From positions 434,001 through 498,000 of the forward strand of contig NZ_CP013187.1 in NCBI RefSeq assembly GCF_001444405.1: DNA of 64,000 nt, read 5' to 3'. Source of the DNA: Pseudoalteromonas phenolica. Its GTDB lineage: Bacteria; Pseudomonadota; Gammaproteobacteria; Enterobacterales; Alteromonadaceae. This document shows positions 1 through 7,280 of this stretch, in pieces. The position numbers and the translations under genes were made by a program. The first letter of the stretch is position 1. The number at the start of each line of letters is the position of its first letter. The notes under the pieces are model-generated. The model was not told where the DNA came from and searched no databases. It saw only the letters and a list, made by a program, of their open reading frames with translations.

Positions 1-625
1 GCTCGCATAACTCAGGCGTAATACGTGCAGGGATCACCACAGGCAAGCGACTATGAATACGCAGGCGTTTGATTTGTGGTAGTTGCTCTAATTGTTCTAA
101 AAACCAGCTAATGGCGTTGTCTTTGGCCATTAAAGGATCGCCGCCACTTAAAATGACTTCATTCACTTGCGTGTGATTTTTTAAGTACTCAATGACTTCA
201 AGTAAAGCCTGCTTATTTACCTGGTTATCTTGATACGGGAAGTGACGCCTAAAGCAGTATCGACAGTTCACCGCGCAGCCAGTTTTAAACATCACTAGCA
301 CGCGAGAGCGATATTTATGCAATAAGCCCGGTATGGCACTTTGTTGTTCTTCTAAAGGATCTTTGTTGTAGCCGATTTGAGTAATAAATTCTTGGTGCTG
401 AGGTAGCACCTGAAGTAATAATGGGTCATTGGGATCGCCAAAACGCATCTTCTTTATAAAAGGCAGCGGTACACGCATCGGGAATAAACGACGCGCTTCT
501 AGGTCTTTTTCACTGAAATGACTGTTGATGCCAAGCATTTTTACTAACGTTTTTGGGCAAGTGACCACATTTGCCAATTCTTTTTGCCAGTTACTATGCA
601 AATTTACTTCATTTGTTTGTATCAT
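1..625 (-). CDS. epmB: EF-P beta-lysylation protein EpmB (lysine 2,3-aminomutase), C-terminus outside window
   Basis: Radical SAM enzyme that isomerises (S)-alpha-lysine to (R)-beta-lysine, the group EpmA attaches to elongation factor P. The reverse strand reads openly from an ATG at 625 to the window edge (208 codons), so the C-terminal part is missing. The radical-SAM cysteine triad is visible as CAVNCRYCFRR (CxxxCxxC) near residue 120, followed by the glycine-rich SGGDP motif near residue 160. It is divergent from efp with only 42 bases between the two starts, the classic arrangement of this modification pathway. Identity is firm from motif and neighbourhood. Confidence 0.93.
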   Translation of the reverse strand, partial: MIQTNEVNLHSNWQKELANVVTCPKTLVKMLGINSHFSEKDLEARRLFPMRVPLPFIKKMRFGDPNDPLLLQVLPQHQEFITQIGYNKDPLEEQQSAIPGLLHKYRSRVLVMFKTGCAVNCRYCFRRHFPYQDNQVNKQALLEVIEYLKNHTQVNEVILSGGDPLMAKDNAISWFLEQLEQLPQIKRLRIHSRLPVVIPARITPELCE

Positions 626-667
626 TAGCAGGTTTATTACTCGATAAAAGAAGATTAGAGGATACCG

Positions 668-1234
668 ATGGCGAATTATAGCACCAACGAGTTCAAGGGC
701 GGCCTAAAAATTATGATCGATGGCGAGCCGTGCACCATCTTAGAAAATGAAATGGTTAAGCCGGGTAAAGGCCAAGCGTTCAACCGCGTTAAGATCCGTA
801 AACTGATCTCAGGTAAAGTACTTGAGAAGACTTTCAAGTCTGGTGATTCAGTAGAAGGTGCTGACGTAATGGAAACTGAGCTAGCTTACCTATACACAGA
901 CGGTGAGTTCTGGCATTTCATGAACAACGACACATTTGAGCAGATCGCGGCTGACGAAAAAGCAATGGGCGATAACGTAAAGTGGTTAGTTGAAAACGAC
1001 GTATGTACAATTACACTTTGGAACGGTAACCCAATCGCAGTAACACCACCAAACTTCGTAGAGCTAGAGATCACTGATACTGATCCAGGTCTTAAAGGTG
1101 ACACAGCGGGTACTGGTGGTAAGCCTGCAACACTCACTACAGGTGCTGTAGTACGTGTGCCACTATTCGTTCAAATCGGCGAAGTAGTGAAAGTAGATAC
1201 GCGTAGCGGTGAATACGTAGGTCGTGTGAAGTAA
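668..1234 (+). CDS. efp: Elongation factor P
   Basis: Translation factor that rescues ribosomes stalled on polyproline stretches. At 188 residues it has the normal EF-P length and KOW-like N-terminal, central OB and C-terminal OB layout. The modified lysine is K34 in the loop VKPGKGQAF, the substrate site for EpmA. An AGAGGA ribosome binding site sits just upstream of the ATG. It lies between divergent epmB and downstream epmA, so substrate and both modifying enzymes are together. A strong intrinsic terminator follows, so epmA probably depends on read-through or its own promoter. Confidence 0.98.
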   Translation: MANYSTNEFKGGLKIMIDGEPCTILENEMVKPGKGQAFNRVKIRKLISGKVLEKTFKSGDSVEGADVMETELAYLYTDGEFWHFMNNDTFEQIAADEKAMGDNVKWLVENDVCTITLWNGNPIAVTPPNFVELEITDTDPGLKGDTAGTGGKPATLTTGAVVRVPLFVQIGEVVKVDTRSGEYVGRVK

Positions 1235-1255
1235 CTTTGAGTTATTTCTGAGACC

Positions 1256-1285
1256 AAAAAATCCCAGCTTATGCTGGGATTTTTT
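1256..1285 (+). terminator. Intrinsic terminator after efp
   Basis: Perfect hairpin AATCCCAGC / GCTGGGATT with a four-base loop, A-rich on the left and followed by a T run. It lies between efp and epmA. Confidence 0.88.
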
Positions 1286-1320
1286 ATGGTTAAAATGAAT
1301 TTTTGAAAGAGTTAGATAGT

Positions 1321-2295
1321 ATGTCTGAAATTAACTGGGCACCGAGTGCGGATATTCAAACACTCAAACAGCGTGCGGTAATTATTGCGAAAATTCGTCA
1401 GTTTTTTGCCGAGCGTGATGTGATGGAAGTAGAAACGCCAAGCTTATCAGCTGCCAGTGTGACAGATGTTCATCTAGCGACTTTTGCGACTGAGTTTGTG
1501 GGCCCAGGCAATGCCGAAGGTTTGCCTTTATACATGCAAACCTCTCCTGAGTTTGCCATGAAGCGCTTACTTGCCGCTGGCAGTGGCGCCATTTATCAAT
1601 TAGCCAAAGCATTTCGTAACGAAGAATCGGGTCGTCATCACAATCCTGAATTTACTATGTTGGAATGGTATCGTCCTGGATTTGATGAATTTGATCTAAT
1701 GAACGAGATTGATGAGTTGATGCAGTTGATTTTAAACTGCAAAAAAGCCACCTCAGTGAGTTATCAACAAATCTTTATTGATGTATTAGGGCTAGATCCA
1801 CTTGAAGCAACATTGAGCGAGCTACAGCGACTCGCAACAGAAAAAGGCTATGGCGATATTGCTGCAAATGAAACACACAAAGACACGTTGTTACAGTTGT
1901 TATTCTGTATGGAAGTCGAGCCAAAAATAGGTATTGAAGCGCCTTGCTTTGTGTATCACTTTCCAGCCTCGCAAGCGGCATTGGCGCAATTAAATCCAGA
2001 TGACACTCGCGTAGCAGGGCGCTTTGAGTTGTATTTTAAAGGCATGGAATTGGCCAATGGCTTCAATGAACTCACGGATAGCAAAGAGCAAGCAGCGCGT
2101 TTTGCGGAAGATAACCAGTTAAGGGTGCAAATGGGCTTGCCAGAAGTGGCTGCAGATGAGCGCTTTTTAGCGGCGCTCGCACATGGTTTACCACAATGTT
2201 CGGGTGTGGCGCTAGGCATTGACAGGTTAGTGATGTTAGCGACGGATAAGTCGTCAATTAAAGAGGTGATAGCCTTCGATGTCACACGTGCCTAA
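1321..2295 (+). CDS. epmA: EF-P--(R)-beta-lysine ligase EpmA
   Basis: Class II lysyl-tRNA-synthetase paralogue (GenX/PoxA) that activates beta-lysine with ATP and transfers it to K34 of EF-P. From the ATG at 1321 it is 324 residues (MSEINWAPSADI), matching the family; the frame also opens at a TTG at 1303, but the ATG gives the conserved N-terminus. Class II motifs are visible: motif 2 region FRNEESGRHHNPEFTMLEW near residues 100-118 and motif 3 GVALGIDRLVML near the C-terminus. The tRNA anticodon-binding domain of LysRS is absent, as expected for EpmA. Confidence 0.95.
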   Translation: MSEINWAPSADIQTLKQRAVIIAKIRQFFAERDVMEVETPSLSAASVTDVHLATFATEFVGPGNAEGLPLYMQTSPEFAMKRLLAAGSGAIYQLAKAFRNEESGRHHNPEFTMLEWYRPGFDEFDLMNEIDELMQLILNCKKATSVSYQQIFIDVLGLDPLEATLSELQRLATEKGYGDIAANETHKDTLLQLLFCMEVEPKIGIEAPCFVYHFPASQAALAQLNPDDTRVAGRFELYFKGMELANGFNELTDSKEQAARFAEDNQLRVQMGLPEVAADERFLAALAHGLPQCSGVALGIDRLVMLATDKSSIKEVIAFDVTRA

Positions 2296-2355
2296 TCCCC
2301 GCCATCTTTCAAACCTTACCTTTGTTGGCTAAGTTGTATTTTGGAGCGCCAGTCC

Positions 2356-2391
2356 GAGTTCAATCACATAGATACCTATGCTCATGAACTC
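2356..2391. repeat. Nested inverted repeat (hairpin element)
   Basis: A 36-base structure between the convergent epmA and chemoreceptor genes: 7-bp outer stem GAGTTCA/TGAACTC, symmetrical 4-base internal loops, 5-bp inner stem CATAG/CTATG and a 4-base loop. It has no T tract, so it is not an obvious intrinsic terminator. It looks like a dispersed intergenic palindrome, but I found no second copy in the window. Confidence 0.6.
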
Positions 2392-2451
2392 ACTTGCTTG
2401 CCGCCTCGGTATAATTTGAAATCTATAGGGAATATATAAAGCTACTTCTTC

Positions 2452-3696
2452 TTACCTCACGAAGCGGCGTAATTCATCTTGCGTCGTTTGGGTGAGCTTT
2501 TGAGCTTGTTGGCACTGCTCTGAAGCCGCATCAATTTGCTGTTTTGCTTGTTGCGCTAGTTCAACAATATTGAGCACCGTTTGATGAGTGTGGTTTTGCG
2601 TTGTTTCAAGTTGATGCACTTCACCGACGATGGCTTCGAGCTGTGTTTGGTTATGCTCAAAGTCGTCACACATGCTAGCAAATCCACCAGATGTTTCGCT
2701 GATGGCTTTTTCTGCAGCACCCGAATGATTAATAAGTTGTTGTGACTCTTGATGTGTTTCACCGACTAGCACATCCATTTGGTTAATGAAGTCACTGATT
2801 TGACGAGTCGCATCGTTTACTTTAACTGATAAGTTGCGTACTTCATCCGCAACCACCGCAAAACCTCGACCAGCTTCGCCTGCACGAGCTGCTTCGATGG
2901 CAGCATTCAGTGCCAGTAAGTTAGTTTGATCAGAAAACTCTTCAACCATTTTGAGAATGCTACGTATATTGTCACTGTTCTCTTTTAACCCAGCGACAGT
3001 GTTTGCGAAATTACCAAGCAATTGCGTAATATGCTGAATTTCGCCTACTAAAGTAGACAAAGACTGCGATGATCCACGAACAAAGTGCAGGCTTTCGGTG
3101 TTGGCTTGATATACATTATCAGTATTACCAACAATGCTTTGTAGGCTATGTGTAACTTGGTCACTGGCAGCAATGATTGAGTCGCTACTAGAAATTTGTT
3201 GTGCACCCAATTCAGAAGTTTGTTGCATTGAGCGAGTGACTTCTTGGTTAGAGTTAGCTGCAACTTCTGCACTGCGATAAGTTGTGTTAAGTAACTCACT
3301 CAAACGACTGGTAAAATGATTATATTGTTCGCTTACTTCTCTAAATTCATCGTAGGTAAATTGCGGTAACTTAGCCTCAAGGTTGCCATCATCTCTATTT
3401 ATTTGTTCCAACGTATCGCGCATAGCTTTTATCGGGCGAACTATTAAAAAACGCATATAGAATAGCGTAAAGATAAAGCCACCTATGGCGCCAAGTGACA
3501 TTAGCCAAAATAGACCTGTGCCTTGACTATCTTCTGTTAGCTCAGCATACAGCCAAAATAAAGTGATGAGCTGAAAAGCAAACAAAAAGCTTAGGTTACC
3601 GAATATCTTTCTAGAGAGAGTAAAAAAGAAACTCTGTTCAATTTGATTATATAAACTCATGTATAGACTCATATTTTGGCTCTTAATTGTCGCCAT
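2452..3696 (-). CDS. Methyl-accepting chemotaxis protein with minimal periplasmic region
   Basis: Chemoreceptor that controls CheA. Of 414 residues, two membrane segments (about 33-52 and 62-85) are separated by only about ten residues, so there is essentially no periplasmic ligand domain. A HAMP-like linker follows (about 82-137), then a long coiled-coil signalling domain. The hairpin tip is well conserved (QTNLLALNAAIEAARAGE, then GFAVVADEVRNL). No C-terminal CheR-docking pentapeptide is seen. The frame opens at 3696; internal ATGs at 3672 and 3660 are also possible starts. It may sense membrane state or receive its signal from a partner. Confidence 0.9.
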   Translation of the reverse strand: MATIKSQNMSLYMSLYNQIEQSFFFTLSRKIFGNLSFLFAFQLITLFWLYAELTEDSQGTGLFWLMSLGAIGGFIFTLFYMRFLIVRPIKAMRDTLEQINRDDGNLEAKLPQFTYDEFREVSEQYNHFTSRLSELLNTTYRSAEVAANSNQEVTRSMQQTSELGAQQISSSDSIIAASDQVTHSLQSIVGNTDNVYQANTESLHFVRGSSQSLSTLVGEIQHITQLLGNFANTVAGLKENSDNIRSILKMVEEFSDQTNLLALNAAIEAARAGEAGRGFAVVADEVRNLSVKVNDATRQISDFINQMDVLVGETHQESQQLINHSGAAEKAISETSGGFASMCDDFEHNQTQLEAIVGEVHQLETTQNHTHQTVLNIVELAQQAKQQIDAASEQCQQAQKLTQTTQDELRRFVR

Positions 3697-3734
3697 TTTC
3701 TTTTAATCTTAGAACATACTAGGGATTTCTTGCA

Positions 3735-4427
3735 TTATCGCGACAAAATCATTTTTGCGTAACATGGAAAGTTACTAAAAATCCCATCAACACCTAAGCG
3801 CTGCATTTCTTCTATTTCTTGTTGTTTATCGACCGTATAGGTCATCACCTTTAGCCCTCTTTGCTTTGCATCAGCGACAAACTCATGATTAATAAAATTT
3901 TTATCTAGATGAACGCTGTAAGCATGGAGATTTTCTGCAAAGTAAGCGTAGTTAAGGGGAATAGACGCGGTTAAAGCACCTATTTTTACCCAAGGCAGGT
4001 TTTGTTTAAGCCACTTTAGCTGATGGTGATCAAATGAAGAGATGAGCAGTTGCTCACGCTCAATGATGCCCTCAGCTACGTTTTTCTCGAGCGTACTGAC
4101 TAGTTTATCCAGGCCAAAAGTATGTTTTAGCTCAAGATTGATTTGAGTTTGAGTGTTTATTAACTCAAGCACTTGCTGCAAGTTAAGAACTTTTTGGCCA
4201 TCGCCAGCGTCAAGAGTGTTAATTTCAGAGAATGGTGTATCGACGACTCGTCCCTGACCATTCGTTGTACGGTCTAACCAAGAGTCATGAATAATGACAA
4301 AATCATCGGCACAACTTTGAACATCGAGCTCTATGCCATCGACTTGTGCTTGCAAAGCAGCAGTAATGGCTAAAGTTGTATTTTCAGGATAATTACCACT
4401 TGCACCTCGGTGCGCAAATATTTGCAT
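3735..4427 (-). CDS. Glycerophosphodiester phosphodiesterase
   Basis: Hydrolyses glycerophosphodiesters to glycerol 3-phosphate and an alcohol. It starts MQIFAHRGASGNYPENT, where the HRG..PENT motif is the catalytic signature of GDPD TIM-barrel enzymes; ELDVQ (metal ligands) and HD follow, and the C-terminus has the GVDGIFSNFP motif. From the ATG at 4427 it is 230 residues, typical of cytoplasmic UgpQ-type enzymes; no signal peptide is seen. The start overlaps the stop of the upstream transporter gene (TAATG), implying translational coupling. A longer frame from 4454 is less likely because it precedes the conserved start. Confidence 0.92.
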   Translation of the reverse strand: MQIFAHRGASGNYPENTTLAITAALQAQVDGIELDVQSCADDFVIIHDSWLDRTTNGQGRVVDTPFSEINTLDAGDGQKVLNLQQVLELINTQTQINLELKHTFGLDKLVSTLEKNVAEGIIEREQLLISSFDHHQLKWLKQNLPWVKIGALTASIPLNYAYFAENLHAYSVHLDKNFINHEFVADAKQRGLKVMTYTVDKQQEIEEMQRLGVDGIFSNFPCYAKMILSR

Positions 4428-5335
4428 TAGGCTTTTTTCCTTGTGATTGACCAAGTTTCAAAACAGGCTGCACTGACGACCAGTAAACCGCCGATTAAGG
4501 TCATCATATTTGGCTGTTCTGACAATAGCATAAAAGCCAATACGGTGCCGTACAAGGGTTGTAAACAAGAAATTAACCCGGCTGTAGTTGCAGATAAGAA
4601 CCTTAAACTGCTTGCAAATAGTGCATGCGGCGCTGCGGTAAAAATAATACCAGCCAATAACAGTAACCATATATCTTGTTCGGGCAAGTCTGTCGGCCCA
4701 ACATCAACGAAGGCACATAACATTAAACAAGCTACTATGGTTTGGTAGAGCATGGTTTGAGGACCGCCATAGCTTGAGAAGTATTGTTTTTGTAATAGGT
4801 TTCTTAATGCAAATAACAGCCCAGAGAATACACCTGTGATTATTCCTAGCGTCACGTCATTCCCCAAACTGGCCTCTGGTACCAATAAATAAATCCCGAA
4901 TAAAACGGTTATGGCACTGATGATGTCTTTGCTTTTAAGTTTCTGTTTATTGAAAAAGGGCTCTAAGAAGACCGTGATCACCGGGTAGGTAAAGAAAGCG
5001 ATGATGCCAGTTGCAATGCCAGCTAATTGCATGCCAGCAAAATAAGTAACCCAGTGTAACCCAACCACAATGCCTAAAATTATGGCAATACCGTAATCTT
5101 TTTTGTGATTTAGGGCGATGGCTTTGCCTTGAAATTTGAGTAAACAAACGAGGGCAATAAAGGCGATAGCTGTACGGTACACCGTGATATCAAGCGCTGA
5201 TAAGCCTATGAGTTTAGAAAACAGCGCAGTACCGCCGAACAGCAGTACCGCAGTATGTAGCTGAATAAGAGCTGATTGTTCTGAGCGCATGAATATATCG
5301 TATTGTCTTTTTTCCGAGTCTATCATTGATGACAC
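4427..5335 (-). CDS. DMT-superfamily (EamA) transporter
   Basis: Inner-membrane protein of 302 residues with about ten hydrophobic segments arranged as two EamA repeats (first about 30-150, second about 165-295), the usual architecture of drug/metabolite exporters. The start at 5335 leaves a hydrophilic 25-residue lead; a later Met (residue 16, near 5290) is also possible. The substrate cannot be read from sequence. It is translationally coupled to the downstream glycerophosphodiesterase, so the two form an operon, and it is divergent from the two-component system at 5438. Confidence 0.87.
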   Translation of the reverse strand: MSSMIDSEKRQYDIFMRSEQSALIQLHTAVLLFGGTALFSKLIGLSALDITVYRTAIAFIALVCLLKFQGKAIALNHKKDYGIAIILGIVVGLHWVTYFAGMQLAGIATGIIAFFTYPVITVFLEPFFNKQKLKSKDIISAITVLFGIYLLVPEASLGNDVTLGIITGVFSGLLFALRNLLQKQYFSSYGGPQTMLYQTIVACLMLCAFVDVGPTDLPEQDIWLLLLAGIIFTAAPHALFASSLRFLSATTAGLISCLQPLYGTVLAFMLLSEQPNMMTLIGGLLVVSAACFETWSITRKKA

Positions 5336-5437
5336 TTGTCACTAAACAAATTATGAATAGCAGTTAGTCTATGATAAGTATATGTACCTATTATATTTAG
5401 CCTAATACCATAATTGATGATTTGATTTGGAAAAGAG

Positions 5438-6544
5438 ATGAACTTGCTTAATAAACCTCACAACATGGCGCTGGCTCACCCTAAGAAAAAGTTTTGGAAT
5501 TGGGGGCCGCTGTTTTTCTCAAGCTTTTTCTTTTTTCCCTTGCTGACTAATTGGCAAGAGTTATCTTTGAGCGATATCGCGGCACAGCTAGCTATCTATG
5601 CGTTATTTGTCTTTTTATATGGTATTGCACTTTATAAAAAAGGTGAGTCGGTCACTCCTAGCTTGGCGGCTATGGCTTTACTCTGTTGTTTAGGTACATA
5701 TGTGACCTATGGTACTCATTCTTTATTTGGCTTTATTGGCTTTTTCTGTGGTTTTAATTATCGCCGAAAGCAAAGTTTCATGATGATGGCAGCATTGCTG
5801 GTGGTAATTATTATTAGTGCATTGTTATTTGTGCCTGTGAAATCACTCTATTTTGTTTCTCCTGCTGCGATTGTCAGTATCGGCTTGTTTATTTTTGGCA
5901 TGATGGAGCAAAGAGAGCGACTTTATCGTGACCAGCAAGAAAAAGATCAACAGCAAATAGAGCAGTTAGGTGCGATTGCTGAGCGAGAACGTATAGCTAG
6001 AGACTTACATGATCTATTAGGCCACTCTCTTTCATCTATTGCACTTAAAGCAGAGCTTGCCAGTAAATTAACAGCGGCAGGAGCTAATGCGCAGGCTTCA
6101 CAAGAGTCAGAGCAAGTTGCGCAATTAGCTCGAGATTTATTAAGTGAAGTGCGCCAAGCAGTTTCAGGATTAAAGCAAGTAGGCTTCTATGCACAGATAG
6201 ATGTGTTAGTTACTCGCTTGCAAGATGCGGGTTTTATTGTTGAGCAATCAATTGAGCGTGTTTCATTAAGTGCAGAACAAGAATCTAATTTGTGTTTTAT
6301 TTTTAAAGAGGCGGTGACTAATATTATCCGCCATAGCAAAGGAAAGTATGTTAAATTACATGTAAGTTCCCATAATGGGGTTGTGGAGTTGTTGATCCAA
6401 GATGATGGTATCGTTAAAAAATACCAATGCGGAAATGGCGTCGAAGGGATCAAAGACAGAGTAGCGACACTTCAGGGACAGTGCGACATTTGCACTGATT
6501 CAGGTATGGCCATTAATATTCAATTTAAGGAGCGCATTGTATGA
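5438..6544 (+). CDS. DesK-like sensor histidine kinase
   Basis: Membrane sensor kinase of the HisKA_3 family. Residues about 20-155 carry five or six hydrophobic segments with no sizeable extracellular domain, like DesK. A short coiled coil follows, then the dimerisation/phospho-acceptor box ARDLHDLLGHSLSS with H191 as acceptor. The ATPase region has FKEAVTNIIRHSKG (N box) and QDDG, ending with a G box in NGVEGIKDRV. It overlaps the next gene by four bases (ATGA), so kinase and regulator are one operon. In Bacillus, DesK reads membrane fluidity; here no desaturase is adjacent, so the stimulus is unknown. Confidence 0.9.
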   Translation: MNLLNKPHNMALAHPKKKFWNWGPLFFSSFFFFPLLTNWQELSLSDIAAQLAIYALFVFLYGIALYKKGESVTPSLAAMALLCCLGTYVTYGTHSLFGFIGFFCGFNYRRKQSFMMMAALLVVIIISALLFVPVKSLYFVSPAAIVSIGLFIFGMMEQRERLYRDQQEKDQQQIEQLGAIAERERIARDLHDLLGHSLSSIALKAELASKLTAAGANAQASQESEQVAQLARDLLSEVRQAVSGLKQVGFYAQIDVLVTRLQDAGFIVEQSIERVSLSAEQESNLCFIFKEAVTNIIRHSKGKYVKLHVSSHNGVVELLIQDDGIVKKYQCGNGVEGIKDRVATLQGQCDICTDSGMAINIQFKERIV

Positions 6545-7143
6545 TCAAAGTGCTAGTGGTCGAAGATCAAGGGTTAGTCCGAGGGGCTATCAGTGCTTTA
6601 CTTGGATTAGATGTACAAATAGAAGTTGTTGCGCAAGCACAAGATGGCTTAGAAGGTTTGAAAGTACTTCACGAGCAAGATATTGACATTGTGTTGACTG
6701 ATATTGAAATGCCAAATATGACAGGGCTCGAACTTGCTGAGCAAGTCATAGAAAGATTTACAGACTGCAAAGTGGTTATTATGACTACCTTTTCTAGAGC
6801 TGGGTATATCAGAAGGGCTATGTCTATGGGGGTGAAAGGTTTTGTGCTTAAAGAAGCGCCCAGCGAGTATTTAGTAAACACCCTTAAAAAAGTCATGGTA
6901 GGACAAAAAGTAATTGACCCTGAGTTGGCAATGAGCGCTTTAGAAGACAGAGATCCTCTCACTGAGAAAGAACGTAAAGCATTACGTTTTGCCAGCGATG
7001 GATTAAAAACAGCGGAAATTGCAGAAAAACTGTTCTTGAGTGAAGGCACAATTCGAAATTATTTGTCAGAAGCGATTGCAAAGTTAAATGCAACAAACCG
7101 TGTTGACGCGGCCCGAATAGCTAGACAAAAAGGCTGGCTATAA
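6541..7143 (+). CDS. NarL/FixJ-family response regulator (DesR-like)
   Basis: Partner regulator of the preceding kinase, 200 residues. The receiver domain (1-120) has the acidic pair E8/D9, phospho-acceptor D54 in VLTDIEMPN and the conserved lysine in FVLKEAPS. A LuxR-type helix-turn-helix fills the C-terminus (about 135-197; LTEKERKALRFASDGLKTAE and GTIRNYLSEAIAKL). Targets cannot be inferred from the window. Confidence 0.93.
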   Translation: MIKVLVVEDQGLVRGAISALLGLDVQIEVVAQAQDGLEGLKVLHEQDIDIVLTDIEMPNMTGLELAEQVIERFTDCKVVIMTTFSRAGYIRRAMSMGVKGFVLKEAPSEYLVNTLKKVMVGQKVIDPELAMSALEDRDPLTEKERKALRFASDGLKTAEIAEKLFLSEGTIRNYLSEAIAKLNATNRVDAARIARQKGWL

Positions 7144-7280
7144 TTATTGACGATGTACAGCGTTGTTAAAAGATGAATAAAAGTCATCTAGAGTAATGTG
7201 TTTACTCTATTAAAAAGCTTTAAAATCATATTTTTAAATATTAAACTCATCCTAATTTCTTAGTTCAAAATAAGTGGATT

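Noticed and set aside
4443..4748. 101-codon forward frame opposite the DMT transporter
   Set aside because: It is antisense to a clear transporter gene with normal membrane-segment pattern and shows no family features.
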